Positions 18,861 through 26,812 of a stretch of DNA of 47,426 bases are shown piece after piece. A program made the translations under genes and the position numbers. Numbering within the stretch: position 1 is the first letter of the stretch; each line of letters starts with the position of its first letter. The DNA is taken from positions 1-47,426 of the forward strand of contig NZ_WANV01000018.1 in the NCBI RefSeq assembly GCF_015521605.1, written 5' to 3'. Under the pieces are notes generated by a model. That model was not told the origin of the DNA. It worked only from the letters and a program-made list of their open reading frames with translations, and did not search any database. This DNA comes from Thermococcus sp. (lineage in GTDB: Archaea; Methanobacteriota_B; Thermococci; Thermococcales; Thermococcaceae).

Positions 18861-19073
18861 TCAAGGTTGGTAGCTCATCGCTGAACTTCCGAAGCTGAGA
18901 GTGTGATCCCTCTTCAAACGCCCATTCCAAAAACGGAATTCAACTCGATGGACAGGGGCTATTAGGAGTTCCTGCCCACTGACGCCCTTCGGGCGTCGAT
19001 TTAAAGTGAACTCACTCTTAGCGAATTGCTTTTGTAGATTCCACAGAATTAAAAGCGTCAGTAGCTGGATCAC
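18861..19073 (-). pseudogene. Possible 3-prime relic of an IS200/IS605 tnpB-like gene
   Basis: A 70-codon minus-strand frame ends in GRLKRDHTLSFGSSAMSYQP. The amino-acid composition and the structured sequence after its stop recall the variable C-terminal tails of TnpB proteins, but no zinc ribbon or RuvC motif is visible and neighbouring frames upstream carry stops. A perfect GACGCCC-TTC-GGGCGTC hairpin lies inside it (18981-18997). It may equally be non-coding repeat sequence. The assignment is weak. Confidence 0.25.
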
Positions 19074-19350
19074 CAGCTCAGATTAACTTTCAGAACGAGA
19101 GCTATACACTTTTGGTGAAGCTTTTTCCAAAAGCTTCCTGTACTCGCAAACCTCCTGACGGGGCCAATGCCCCCCACACCCCCTTTACAGCCCATTTCTT
19201 TGCAAAGATGCTTGTACCCAACCGGAAAGATGCCCCCACTTGCGGAGGTACAAGTAACTTGTGGGGGTGCAAGTTGATGGGCCTCCCCAGAAACAGTTCA
19301 TAATTCCAGGCGAAAAATTTGAGAAGGTATTTAGAGAGCTCTGAAGTCCC
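19074..19350. other. Intergenic repeat-rich sequence
   Basis: No gene can be supported here. The stretch holds a hairpin around 19113-19134 (CTTTTGG and CCAAAAG arms), a GGGGCC...CCCCCC block near 19159 that echoes the G/C elements at both ends of the ribosomal block, and CCCCCAC/GTGGGGG arms between 19233 and 19268. It looks like accumulated remnants of dispersed hairpin elements. Confidence 0.4.
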
Positions 19351-20193
19351 TCAGAGCTTCTTTATCTCCTCCACCCGCTCGAACTCGCCCCGCTTTATTA
19401 TTTCGATAGCGAAGGCAACGAGGCCGATTTTCTGGAGGTTCTCATGGGTTAGTTCTTCCTTTGAGAGCTCTTCGAGCATCGAGGCCAGCTTTCCGAGGGC
19501 TTTTTCCTTCGCTTTTTCGGAGTAGTCCGCGAATTCCAGACCGCGGAGAATTGAGAGGACTTCGACCTTGGCATCTTCGGGCAAACCTCTCGTTCTCGGC
19601 TCTGCCTCCACCTGTTTTTGGACCTGCTTGAACTTGGCGAGGGGTTTCTTCCCGCTGATCTCCACCAAGAACTCTCTGAACTCTTTGTTCGTTTTTATTC
19701 CCTTTATAATGTATTGGTGTTCGTCGATCGTGCTGCTGATGATTCCATAGGTAGGGTTCATATATGCTTCCTTTACGAGGCTTTCTACAACTGGTTTTGC
19801 TCTTCTAAATGCTTCCTCTGCTCTTTTTCTATCAACGTGGATGCCTACTTTCGCCAGCTCATTCACTAGTGTTTCCGCAATCTTTGGGATATTGTCGTCT
19901 GCGGCGAACTCGCTGAATGGTTTGACCAAGTATGCCTCTTCTAGGGCGTCCGAAGCGATTCCGCTTTCCACCGCACCTAAACGTACCGCGTAGATATATT
20001 CTACTGTTGCGTGTTTCTTAATCGCCTTTTTAGATATCTCGCCCAGCTTATATGTATCTATGCGGGCAAGTCTGAACGCATCCTCGTGCTCCTTGATTAT
20101 CTTCAACATCGCTAATTGAAACAGGAGGTGGTATTTTAGGGCATCTTGTGCCGACGGAGCGATGTACCTCTTTAGATCTCCTGATTCTAACAC
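19351..20193 (-). CDS. Hypothetical protein, helical
   Basis: I do not recognise this 280-residue protein. It is predicted to be almost wholly alpha-helical and charged, without membrane segments, signal peptide or nucleotide-binding motif. The middle has repeated EEAFRRAKPVVESLVKEAY-like amphipathic helices and the C-terminal part (about 215-275) is rich in lysine and glutamate. The start is a GTG at 20193 that overlaps the preceding gene by seven bases; no good ribosome-binding site precedes it, so translation is probably coupled. Its base composition is less GC-rich than the ribosomal block. With its small upstream partner and next to repeats, it looks like accessory DNA. Confidence 0.6.
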   Translation of the reverse strand: MLESGDLKRYIAPSAQDALKYHLLFQLAMLKIIKEHEDAFRLARIDTYKLGEISKKAIKKHATVEYIYAVRLGAVESGIASDALEEAYLVKPFSEFAADDNIPKIAETLVNELAKVGIHVDRKRAEEAFRRAKPVVESLVKEAYMNPTYGIISSTIDEHQYIIKGIKTNKEFREFLVEISGKKPLAKFKQVQKQVEAEPRTRGLPEDAKVEVLSILRGLEFADYSEKAKEKALGKLASMLEELSKEELTHENLQKIGLVAFAIEIIKRGEFERVEEIKKL

Positions 20194-20411
20194 TTCCGAT
20201 GTGAATTTAGTAGTGTGTGTTCAAGAGCCAGGTTTAAGAGAGTTGGATCCATGAAGATAGAATCTTTGATGATTCGCTGCACTCTGGGGTGGTTGAGTGT
20301 TACTCTTGGATGTACTTTCGCGTACAAAGCCCTCTCTATCTCGACCTCCTTTTTTGGGAACTTTCTTACCACCTTTTTGACTTTATCCTTTCTAACTAGC
20401 CCCACTACCAA
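20187..20411 (-). CDS. Small hypothetical protein
   Basis: I do not recognise this 74-residue basic protein. It contains KVKKVVRKFPKKEVEIERAL and HPRVTLNHPRVQRIIKDS and ends in two cysteine/histidine-containing turns. The TTG at 20411 is chosen because GGAGGTG lies six bases upstream; the longer frame starts inside that site. Its end overlaps the following 280-residue gene by seven bases, the usual arrangement of a two-gene operon. A small basic protein coupled to a larger partner resembles a toxin-antitoxin or regulator pair, but nothing in the sequence shows it. Confidence 0.5.
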   Translation of the reverse strand: MVVGLVRKDKVKKVVRKFPKKEVEIERALYAKVHPRVTLNHPRVQRIIKDSIFMDPTLLNLALEHTLLNSHRKC

Positions 20412-20435
20412 CTGTAACACCTCCGCGCATTCCTT

Positions 20436-21797
20436 TCATGATGTAGACGTAAGCCTTACCATTTTATCGAAGTCCCTCAAATCCCAGGCCAAGAAGCCCG
20501 CCTCCCTTAACCGCGCTTTATCTTCAATCTCCTTCGCCACCAGTCCGTAGCCCTTTTCCCAGCTCTCCAGTCCCACAAGCTCGCTCTTCCTCTCCAAGTC
20601 CTTCAAGATTCCCCTCGCTTCTCTCTCCCTTAGCTCTTTCCACTTCACCTCGACAAACAGAGCCTTCCGTTCCCTCTCGTTTAAAGCAACCAAATCAATT
20701 TCCTCTCCCCTGTGCCACCAGCAGCCGATTTTTGTAAACGCAAATGGCAGTCTCCCAGCTTTGTTGAGCTCGATTAGAAACTGCCTCGCCACCTTCTCAA
20801 AAACAAAGCCGAGGTAGTGGTTGTAGGATTCCCGTATCTCCTCAGCGCTGAAGGTGCCCTCCTCTATGCGCGAGAGGTTTGGAGAGATGAAGCGGAACCA
20901 GAAAGCTAAGAAGTTGTCGGCCACGTAGTAGCGCCCTTTCTTGGAGGTTCTCTTCCCTGTGACCGGCACCTCCCTTACTATCAGCTCGGTCTCGATGAGG
21001 TTCCTTAAGTATGGACTGATGTCCGAATGCCTCAGACCGGTGAAGTCCCTTATCTCCTTGGGGGTCGTCTTCCCTAGCGCTATGGCCTCAAGGATTCTCT
21101 TGTAGGTGCTTACCTCGCTGAATTCGTACCTCAGTAGGAAGTCAACCTCGTCCCTGAAGAAGCTCACAGGGCTGGAGAGCTCCTTTTCCAGCCACTCCCA
21201 GAAGGGGAGCTTAACTTGGGTTATGTAGAAGGGTATCCCATCGGTCATGCCGTAAACTTCAACGAGCTCCTCCCAGCTTGCCTTCGGGAAAAACTCCCTG
21301 AGGGAAAAGAAGCCCATTGGTCTGAGCTTCATTGAACCGGTCCTCCTCCCGTAGAGCGGGCTCTTGTAACTCAGCACCTTTTCCGTCATCATGCTCACAG
21401 AGGAACCGAGGAGAACGAGCTTGGTGCTGGAACTAGACAGGTCGAGGTCTATGGCCCTCTGGAAGAGCGAGAGAACCCGGGGGTTTTCCTTTATCAGGTT
21501 CGGGAACTCGTCAATGACTATAATCTTCTCTTTTAGGGCGTGTAAGGTTCCCTCCCAGTCCTCCCTTGAGTATCTGACCTCTGGAAACACGCGCTCGGCG
21601 GTTTTTCGAAAGTGCCGCAGATTGTCGCCTTCAACCGCCAGATAGTAAACGTGGGGAAGCTCCTTAACGGCTTCGAGGGCGAGGCGGGTCTTCCCCACCC
21701 TCCTGCGCCCATAAATGACGATCAGCTCAAAATTGTTACTCGTTAAACGCTCCTTGAGGGCCTTGAGCTCCTCCCTCCTGTCAACGAATGGACGCAT
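20436..21797 (-). CDS. Archaeal ATPase of the AAA/DUF234 family
   Basis: The 453-residue protein has a STAND-like archaeal ATPase domain: Walker A GRRRVGKT (30-37), Walker B IIVIDEFPN (92-100) and sensor LLGSSVSMM. A winged-helix region follows at about 225-290 (TPKEIRDFTGLRHSDISPYL). The C-terminal DUF234 part carries EIDLVALN and ALFVEVKWK, which has the spacing of a PD-(D/E)XK nuclease site (E-x-D ... E-x-K). Such genes are abundant in Thermococcales and their role is unknown. The ATG lies inside a palindromic operator-like array, suggesting self-regulation through its winged helix. It is followed by two unrecognised genes. Confidence 0.9.
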   Translation of the reverse strand: MRPFVDRREELKALKERLTSNNFELIVIYGRRRVGKTRLALEAVKELPHVYYLAVEGDNLRHFRKTAERVFPEVRYSREDWEGTLHALKEKIIVIDEFPNLIKENPRVLSLFQRAIDLDLSSSSTKLVLLGSSVSMMTEKVLSYKSPLYGRRTGSMKLRPMGFFSLREFFPKASWEELVEVYGMTDGIPFYITQVKLPFWEWLEKELSSPVSFFRDEVDFLLRYEFSEVSTYKRILEAIALGKTTPKEIRDFTGLRHSDISPYLRNLIETELIVREVPVTGKRTSKKGRYYVADNFLAFWFRFISPNLSRIEEGTFSAEEIRESYNHYLGFVFEKVARQFLIELNKAGRLPFAFTKIGCWWHRGEEIDLVALNERERKALFVEVKWKELREREARGILKDLERKSELVGLESWEKGYGLVAKEIEDKARLREAGFLAWDLRDFDKMVRLTSTS

Positions 21798-21832
21798 ATG
21801 ATAATCACCATTATCATAATGGCAATTATCAT
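21798..21832. promoter_or_regulatory. ATTATCAT palindromic array at the start of the DUF234 ATPase gene
   Basis: A perfect inverted repeat ATGATAAT-CACC-ATTATCAT occupies 21798-21817, directly abutting the start codon, and a third ATTATCAT half-site lies at 21825-21832. The ribosome-binding site GGTGAT is inside the palindrome. It may act as an operator at DNA level or as an RNA hairpin masking the ribosome-binding site. Confidence 0.6.
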
Positions 21833-21872
21833 TTTTAACGATTTCGGAAACGGCCCGTGCTGGATAAAAACC

Positions 21873-23015
21873 TCAATCCACGAACGCTAACCCGTTCCAA
21901 AGCTCCCGCATTTCCCTCGTCGCGTCTGGGTAAACACGCTTGAAGGTTATCCTCCAGTAGCCGTTCTTCAAGTCCTCGATGTCCTCGATGTGGATCTTCA
22001 CGCCGAGCCTCTCGAAGTGAGTCACCATTTTATGGGCGGTCGTTATGTTCTTGACCCTCACCGTGAAGACCTCCTCGACCTCGCCGCCGTTGGCCACCTC
22101 GTGGATGCTCTCGACGAAGGGCCTTAGCAGGGCTTTTCCGAGGGCTTTGGCGTACTCATCGAACTCCTCGCCCCTGACGTGCTTTTCGGCAAGGTAGAAC
22201 GCAAGGCGCTTAATCCGTCCCATAAAGTAACCGTGAGGAAGGTCGAAGAAGATGTGCGAGCCTATCTTGATGTCATTGATGTTGGCATAGGGCGTTACGT
22301 ACTTCGCTATCTTCTTCATATCCGGGGTCTTCATGACGATGCCTTCCCTTCCCTCCCGGCTGAGTCTCTCGATTAGGTCGTAGAGGTCATCCAGACGGGA
22401 GCGGTCGAAGAGGCCAAACGTCGCAACGTGCCGGATCCCGTATTCCTCGGCCAGCTTAAGCCTCTCCTCCACAGAGAGGCTTCGTCCGGTTCCCTTCTCC
22501 TGGATGTCAAACAGAAAGAACTCTATGTCCTCCTCCACATAGGGCGGCCCCTCGACTATGTAGGGGCTCTCCGGGCCAGCCATCTCCCCCGCCAAGACGA
22601 GGTTTGGATAGTCCCTGAAGAACTCCCCGTTTATGAAGTCAAGTATTCGCTCCGTCGTGAAAGGACAGACGAAGCCGCCGCGGGTGAGGGCGAGAACCTT
22701 ATCCCCGACCTTAACGACCCGGACGTTGTAGCCGTCCACCTTCTCCTCGACGTAGAACGGCCTGTTTTTGAAGACCCGCCTTATCCCGTTCTCCAGCTGG
22801 ACGACGCGCTTTATGTGGGGAAATCCAAGAACAACGTCCCCGTTATCAAAGACAACCGTTCCGCGCCGGAAGCCCTTGGCGGAATCCCGGAAGCGGACGT
22901 ACCTGATGCCTTCAAATTCCCCCTCCACAACTCCACCCTTGCCCTCAAGAACCGTCAGCCTGTCCTCAGGAACGCCGAGTTTGAGAAGCATTGCCCTAAA
23001 GCCCGAGCTTACCAT
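21873..23015 (-). CDS. ATP-dependent RNA ligase (Rnl3 family)
   Basis: The 380-residue protein matches the archaeal homodimeric RNA ligases typified by Pyrococcus Pab1020, which join 5-phosphate and 3-hydroxyl RNA ends and can circularise RNA. Nucleotidyltransferase motif I is EKVDG (91-95) with K92 as the adenylated lysine; motif III-like FFLFDIQEK and motif IV EGIVMK follow, and the motif V region is KYV. The C-terminal part from about 265 corresponds to the dimerisation and C-terminal domains of the family. GGTGGG precedes the ATG. In vivo substrates are thought to include box C/D RNAs and others. Confidence 0.93.
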   Translation of the reverse strand: MVSSGFRAMLLKLGVPEDRLTVLEGKGGVVEGEFEGIRYVRFRDSAKGFRRGTVVFDNGDVVLGFPHIKRVVQLENGIRRVFKNRPFYVEEKVDGYNVRVVKVGDKVLALTRGGFVCPFTTERILDFINGEFFRDYPNLVLAGEMAGPESPYIVEGPPYVEEDIEFFLFDIQEKGTGRSLSVEERLKLAEEYGIRHVATFGLFDRSRLDDLYDLIERLSREGREGIVMKTPDMKKIAKYVTPYANINDIKIGSHIFFDLPHGYFMGRIKRLAFYLAEKHVRGEEFDEYAKALGKALLRPFVESIHEVANGGEVEEVFTVRVKNITTAHKMVTHFERLGVKIHIEDIEDLKNGYWRITFKRVYPDATREMRELWNGLAFVD

Positions 23016-23077
23016 CGTCCCACCAATCTAAATTGGACTGCATCGTTAATAATCATTATGAATATATGGGAAAACTG

Positions 23078-23530
23078 CTACCACACCATGCGCGAGAGCA
23101 GGTAGTGTCCAATGACCCCAAGGAGATAGGGGGATGTAAACAACAGATAAGCCGTGAGGAATCCAAAGTTGTTCTCGCCCCCACCATTGAAAACCGCTTC
23201 CACCACCGAGATCGTTATGACAACAAAGAAAGGAACAACTAAGCCCAGCATCAGAAAAGAGCCCTCTTGAAACTCCGTCTTTCTCAGGAAGATAACCGTG
23301 AGCAACGCCAGAACAAGAACCGGGTACAGCAACATACCCCACGACTCAATAAAAATATACCTCACAGATACGGGATCAAACTCAACCTCAATGCCTGGAA
23401 TCACATTAATAACAGTTGGATAGTGCTGTGCAAGATAACTGAACCCTTCAATCATGAGGGGCAGTGAGGGCATCGTGGCGAGGATGAACAGAACGGCAGG
23501 AACGGAGGAATCCTTTTGTACGTTAGGCAT
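23078..23530 (-). CDS. Hypothetical membrane protein
   Basis: I do not recognise this 150-residue protein. It has four to five predicted membrane segments (about 10-29, 58-80, 92-112 and 124-145) separated by short loops, one of which is acidic and could face outward. The ATG at 23530 follows GGGGTGGG; the longer frame adds 18 residues without a ribosome-binding site. It stands alone between uL16 and the RNA ligase on the same strand. Confidence 0.7.
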   Translation of the reverse strand: MPNVQKDSSVPAVLFILATMPSLPLMIEGFSYLAQHYPTVINVIPGIEVEFDPVSVRYIFIESWGMLLYPVLVLALLTVIFLRKTEFQEGSFLMLGLVVPFFVVITISVVEAVFNGGGENNFGFLTAYLLFTSPYLLGVIGHYLLSRMVW

Positions 23531-23592
23531 GCCCACCCCATCGTAACTACGCGAAGGAGTACTTAAAGATTTCCCCCGGAACATAGCAATGA

Positions 23593-23682
23593 GTGCTTCA
23601 ACGTTGAGAGAACAAAAGAAGAGGTAAAAGGCACTCCAGTGTGCATCAGCGCAGCTCTTCAGCGCTTCATGGTTGAGAGAAC
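23593..23682. repeat. Short direct duplication of the uL16 gene end
   Basis: Positions 23593-23613 and 23662-23682 are 21-base direct repeats that differ at three positions. The second copy contains the last codons of the uL16 gene, the first lies 45 bases beyond its stop. It appears to be a small local duplication. Confidence 0.6.
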
Positions 23683-24207
23683 CTTGCTGGTGATGTCGTT
23701 GCCTTCCTTGTCGTAGATTCTGTAGTAGGCGCTGTAGGGCAGCTTCATCTTGGCCCTGTGCATCGCACCGAGGGCGAACTTGAGGTGGTTCTCGTTGACC
23801 CAGACGGTGAGGATCTTCTGGTCCTTCTTGACCCTTGCGGCGAGTCCTATCGGCTTTCCGAAGGGCCTCCTCATACCGTTTCCGTAACGGTCTGCCTTCC
23901 TTCCGGTGGCCATCGGGTTCTCACGGAGAACCTGGAAGGGGTAAACCCTTATCTTGAAGTGGTAGTTGCTCCTTCCTACATTCTTCTGGAGGTACCTGTT
24001 CACCTGAATACGGATGGCCTCAAGGGCGTTCTGCCTTATCTGCATGGCCTGCTCGGCGTGAAGGCTGACCTCGTACTCGAATTCAGCGGAGAGGTTGCCC
24101 ATGTCGAAGATCGTTATCTTCGGACCGGGCGCACCGCGTATGTATTCCCTCCTCGTGTAAGCGGGCTTGTCAACGTCCCTATCAATCTTGGCTGGTCTCA
24201 GTCCCAT
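23659..24207 (-). CDS. rpl10e: Large ribosomal subunit protein uL16 (L10e)
   Basis: The 182-residue protein is the archaeal/eukaryotic L10e form of uL16: [20 protein letters not shown] at the start, the [20 protein letters not shown] helix and [20 protein letters not shown], then [16 protein letters not shown] near the tRNA-binding site. It is transcribed from its own promoter, with a strong GGAGGTGA seven bases before the ATG. It lies outside the main cluster, as usual in archaea. Confidence 0.97.
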   Translation of the reverse strand: MGLRPAKIDRDVDKPAYTRREYIRGAPGPKITIFDMGNLSAEFEYEVSLHAEQAMQIRQNALEAIRIQVNRYLQKNVGRSNYHFKIRVYPFQVLRENPMATGRKADRYGNGMRRPFGKPIGLAARVKKDQKILTVWVNENHLKFALGAMHRAKMKLPYSAYYRIYDKEGNDITSKVLSTMKR

Positions 24208-24236
24208 ACTCTCACCTCCAAATGAGCGTAAGCTAA

Positions 24237-24250
24237 GCCTAAACTTAGGC
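24237..24250. promoter_or_regulatory. Palindrome at the expected start site of rpl10e
   Basis: GCCTAA and TTAGGC are separated by two bases. The TATA box TTTTATAAAA (24261-24270) lies about 25 bases upstream of the middle of the palindrome on the minus strand, so the palindrome coincides with the predicted transcription start and would be the first hairpin of the leader or an operator. Confidence 0.4.
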
Positions 24251-24260
24251 GAGTGCTCTC

Positions 24261-24270
24261 TTTTATAAAA
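24261..24270 (-). promoter_or_regulatory. TATA box for rpl10e
   Basis: TTTTATAAAA, a near-perfect archaeal TATA box, preceded by AAAAC on the minus strand and located 54-63 bases before the ATG. Confidence 0.65.
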
Positions 24271-24296
24271 GTTTTGGAGTTCCCGTCAGAGGGCAC

Positions 24297-25463
24297 TTAC
24301 TTCCCACTGCCTTTAAGCTTAACGCTCTGCCAGAGCAAGGCTATCGAAACGGGTGCGAACGCCAGCAGGGCGAGGTTGAGAGTTATAACCCAGTGAAGCT
24401 CCCCCAGCGAGTAGGCGAAGCCGAACAGCATTCCACCCAGGAAAGTTGAGAGGTTCTGGACGCCGTTGACGCCGCCTATGGCAAGGGAAGAGCGGTGGTA
24501 GGAAGCGAGAACCTTCCTCGAAATCGGGCGGAAGCTCTGGAAGGCGAAGAGCGCTAGGAATATCCCGAGGAACACCGTCGGGGCGGTCTTCACTGCAGCG
24601 AGAAGCGGTGAGAGTGCCGCCATCAGAGAGGTCAGCAGAACCATCCGCCTCTCGCTCCTCACGTCAGCGGCCCAGGAGGCAAAGTAGCTGAGCATCGCGG
24701 ACAGAAAACCGGCCCAGCCGATTAGCGTTGCTGTCGTTGCCTTGTCCATCCCAAGTGCCTCCGAGACGTAAACGTAGGTTATCTCGCCGGAGGTGAATGC
24801 GACTATGACGGCCATCAGCGAGGCGATAATCAAAACCCTCCGGGGGTCGAGGCTCGGCCTTTCACCGTCGGGAGTTTTCTTCCGTTTGGGCGTTATTCTA
24901 TCGTAGAGGAGGACGTAGCTGGCCACCATTATCAGGCCGGTCAGGACGAAGAACGCCGAGGCAATCCACATCTGACCGCCCAGTCCGAGGTCTATCGTGT
25001 AGGCATAGATGTAGTTTCCGAGGAGAGCGGCTATGCTGCCAAAGAAGAAGTATATCGCCGTGACCCTCGCCCTTATCTCCCTGGGAGTGGCCACGGCTAT
25101 CACAAACTGTGCCATCGGCCAGCTGAGACCGTTGAGGAAACCGTTGAGGAGCTTTATTCCGGCCACCTGAACCCATGTCGATGTCAGGGGGTAGAGCTGA
25201 ACCGCGAGGGCGTTCCCCATCATGGCCACCGCGCCAATATAGACGAGCCTTTTACCCCTCTCAAGGATCAGTCCACCGAAGACCGACGAAAACGCCCTTG
25301 CAAGGACGAATGACATCGAGACGATTGAAACGGAGAGCATCGAGGCCTGGAGTATATCGCGCGTGTAGAACGCTATGGCGGGGGTGGCGAGGCGGAAGGC
25401 TATCGTGCCGGTGAAGGCAGACAGGATGAGCAACAGTATCCCGGCGAGGCGTCTGGATTCCAT
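24297..25463 (-). CDS. MFS transporter
   Basis: The 388-residue protein has twelve predicted membrane segments in two halves joined by a basic cytosolic loop at about 190-205 (RITPKRKKTPDGERPS). MFS signatures are seen in GGLILERGKRLVYIGAVAMM (motif A between helices 2 and 3) and in the second half DVRSERRM. The substrate is unknown; the family exports drugs or moves metabolites with protons. It shares an intergenic region with the divergent aminotransferase gene, each with its own TATA box. Confidence 0.9.
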   Translation of the reverse strand: MESRRLAGILLLILSAFTGTIAFRLATPAIAFYTRDILQASMLSVSIVSMSFVLARAFSSVFGGLILERGKRLVYIGAVAMMGNALAVQLYPLTSTWVQVAGIKLLNGFLNGLSWPMAQFVIAVATPREIRARVTAIYFFFGSIAALLGNYIYAYTIDLGLGGQMWIASAFFVLTGLIMVASYVLLYDRITPKRKKTPDGERPSLDPRRVLIIASLMAVIVAFTSGEITYVYVSEALGMDKATTATLIGWAGFLSAMLSYFASWAADVRSERRMVLLTSLMAALSPLLAAVKTAPTVFLGIFLALFAFQSFRPISRKVLASYHRSSLAIGGVNGVQNLSTFLGGMLFGFAYSLGELHWVITLNLALLAFAPVSIALLWQSVKLKGSGK

Positions 25464-25491
25464 ACGACCACCTTCTGAACGTTAGGGTGAA

Positions 25492-25501
25492 TCTTTTAAA
25501 A
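25492..25501 (-). promoter_or_regulatory. TATA box for the MFS transporter
   Basis: CTTTTAAAAG, a symmetric TATA-like sequence 29-38 bases before the transporter start. It is separated from the divergent aminotransferase promoter by about 80 bases. Confidence 0.5.
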
Positions 25502-25583
25502 GTCTTGGCTATGCCGAAGATTTTTCAGGAATGGGTCCGGTAAATGAACGGAGCTTCAGAAGAGAACCCGCACCGCCAACGAA

Positions 25584-25597
25584 CCCTTTTTATATTT
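25584..25597 (+). promoter_or_regulatory. TATA box for the aminotransferase gene
   Basis: CCTTTTTATATTT followed by the ribosome-binding site GAGGTGAT and the ATG at 25628. The expected transcript start near 25617 leaves a short leader. Confidence 0.6.
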
Positions 25598-25627
25598 CAC
25601 CTCCAAACTCCCGCCGAGGTGATGCTG

Positions 25628-26782
25628 ATGGAGCTGAGGTTCGACATGCAGTACGAGGACGCTTACAGGGAGGTTTACGAGCTCGTCAAGCCGAAGTATA
25701 AGCTCTTTACCGCCGGACCCGTCGCATGTTTTCCCGAGGTTCTCGCAATAATGAGCGTTCAGATGTTCAGCCACCGCTCGGCCGAGGCGAAGGAGGTTCA
25801 CGTTGACACTCTCAACAGACTCAAGGCTTTCCTTGAGGCCGATAGGGGCGAGATAATCCTCTTCCCCAGCTCCGGGACGGGCTTCATGGAGGCCGCTGTG
25901 AGGAACACGATACCCCGGGGAGGAAAGGTTCTGGTTACCACGATAGGGGCATTCGGCAACAGGTTCATGGATGTAGTTGAGACCAACGGCAGAAAAGCCG
26001 TTGTCCTTGAGAAAGAGCCGGGCTACGCCATCAAGCCGGAGGAGCTCGACGAGGCTTTGAGGAAGAACCCCGATGTACACGCGGTGACGATAACATACAA
26101 CGAGACCTCTACCGGTGTGCTGAACCCGCTTCCTGAGCTGGCCAAGGTCGTCCACGAGCACGACAAGCTCCTCTTCGTCGATGCGGTCTCGGCGATGGGT
26201 GGTGCGGACATAAAGTTTGACGAGTGGGGTATTGACCTCGTCTTCGGGAGCAGCCAGAAGGCCTTTGGAGTGCCGCCGGGATTAGCGGTAGCAGCTGTCA
26301 GCGAGCGCGTCTTTGAGATAGCGGAGAAGATGCCCGAACGCGGTTGGTACTTCGACCTCCCGCTCTACAAGAAGTTCAACGAAAAGAAGAAGGGAACGCC
26401 CTCAACGCCGCCGCTCCCGCAGATATTCGGCCTCAACGTCGTTCTCCGCATAGTGGAGAAGATGGGCGGAAAGGAGAAATGGCTCGACATGTACAGGAAG
26501 AGGAGCGAGATGATACGGAACGGCGTCAGGGAGATGGGCCTCGGAATCCTCGCCGAGCCCGGCTACGAGAGCCCGACCATTACAGCGGTCGTGGTTCCCG
26601 AGGGGATGAAGGGCGTCGATGTCTACAACGCGATGCGCGAGCGCGGCTTCGAATTGGCCAAAGGCTACGGAAGCGTTGCCGAAAAGACCTTCCGCATAGG
26701 GAACATGGGGTACATGACATTCGAGGACATCGAGGAGATGCTCGCCAACCTCCGTGAGGTCGTGAAAAAGCTTAAGGGCTGA
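25628..26782 (+). CDS. Class V aminotransferase (alanine-glyoxylate/serine-pyruvate type)
   Basis: The 384-residue PLP enzyme has TAGPVACFPEVLAIMSVQMF-type N-terminal contacts, PSSGTGFMEA (phosphate site), the aspartate in LLFVDAVSAMGG and the PLP lysine in GSSQKAFGVPPGLA (about residue 215). This places it in the alanine:glyoxylate / serine:pyruvate aminotransferase group; a characterised relative is the alanine:glyoxylate enzyme of Thermococcus litoralis. In Thermococcales, the likely role is glycine synthesis from glyoxylate or serine metabolism. The ATG at 25628 follows GAGGTGATGCTG. Confidence 0.92.
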   Translation: MELRFDMQYEDAYREVYELVKPKYKLFTAGPVACFPEVLAIMSVQMFSHRSAEAKEVHVDTLNRLKAFLEADRGEIILFPSSGTGFMEAAVRNTIPRGGKVLVTTIGAFGNRFMDVVETNGRKAVVLEKEPGYAIKPEELDEALRKNPDVHAVTITYNETSTGVLNPLPELAKVVHEHDKLLFVDAVSAMGGADIKFDEWGIDLVFGSSQKAFGVPPGLAVAAVSERVFEIAEKMPERGWYFDLPLYKKFNEKKKGTPSTPPLPQIFGLNVVLRIVEKMGGKEKWLDMYRKRSEMIRNGVREMGLGILAEPGYESPTITAVVVPEGMKGVDVYNAMRERGFELAKGYGSVAEKTFRIGNMGYMTFEDIEEMLANLREVVKKLKG

Positions 26783-26812
26783 CCTCCCTTATCTTTTAAT
26801 CAAGTGAGGTAC

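Noticed and set aside
19112-19303. A 63-codon plus-strand frame in the repeat region
   Set aside because: It has no ribosome-binding site, is composed of hairpin-repeat sequence, and its translation has no protein-like pattern.
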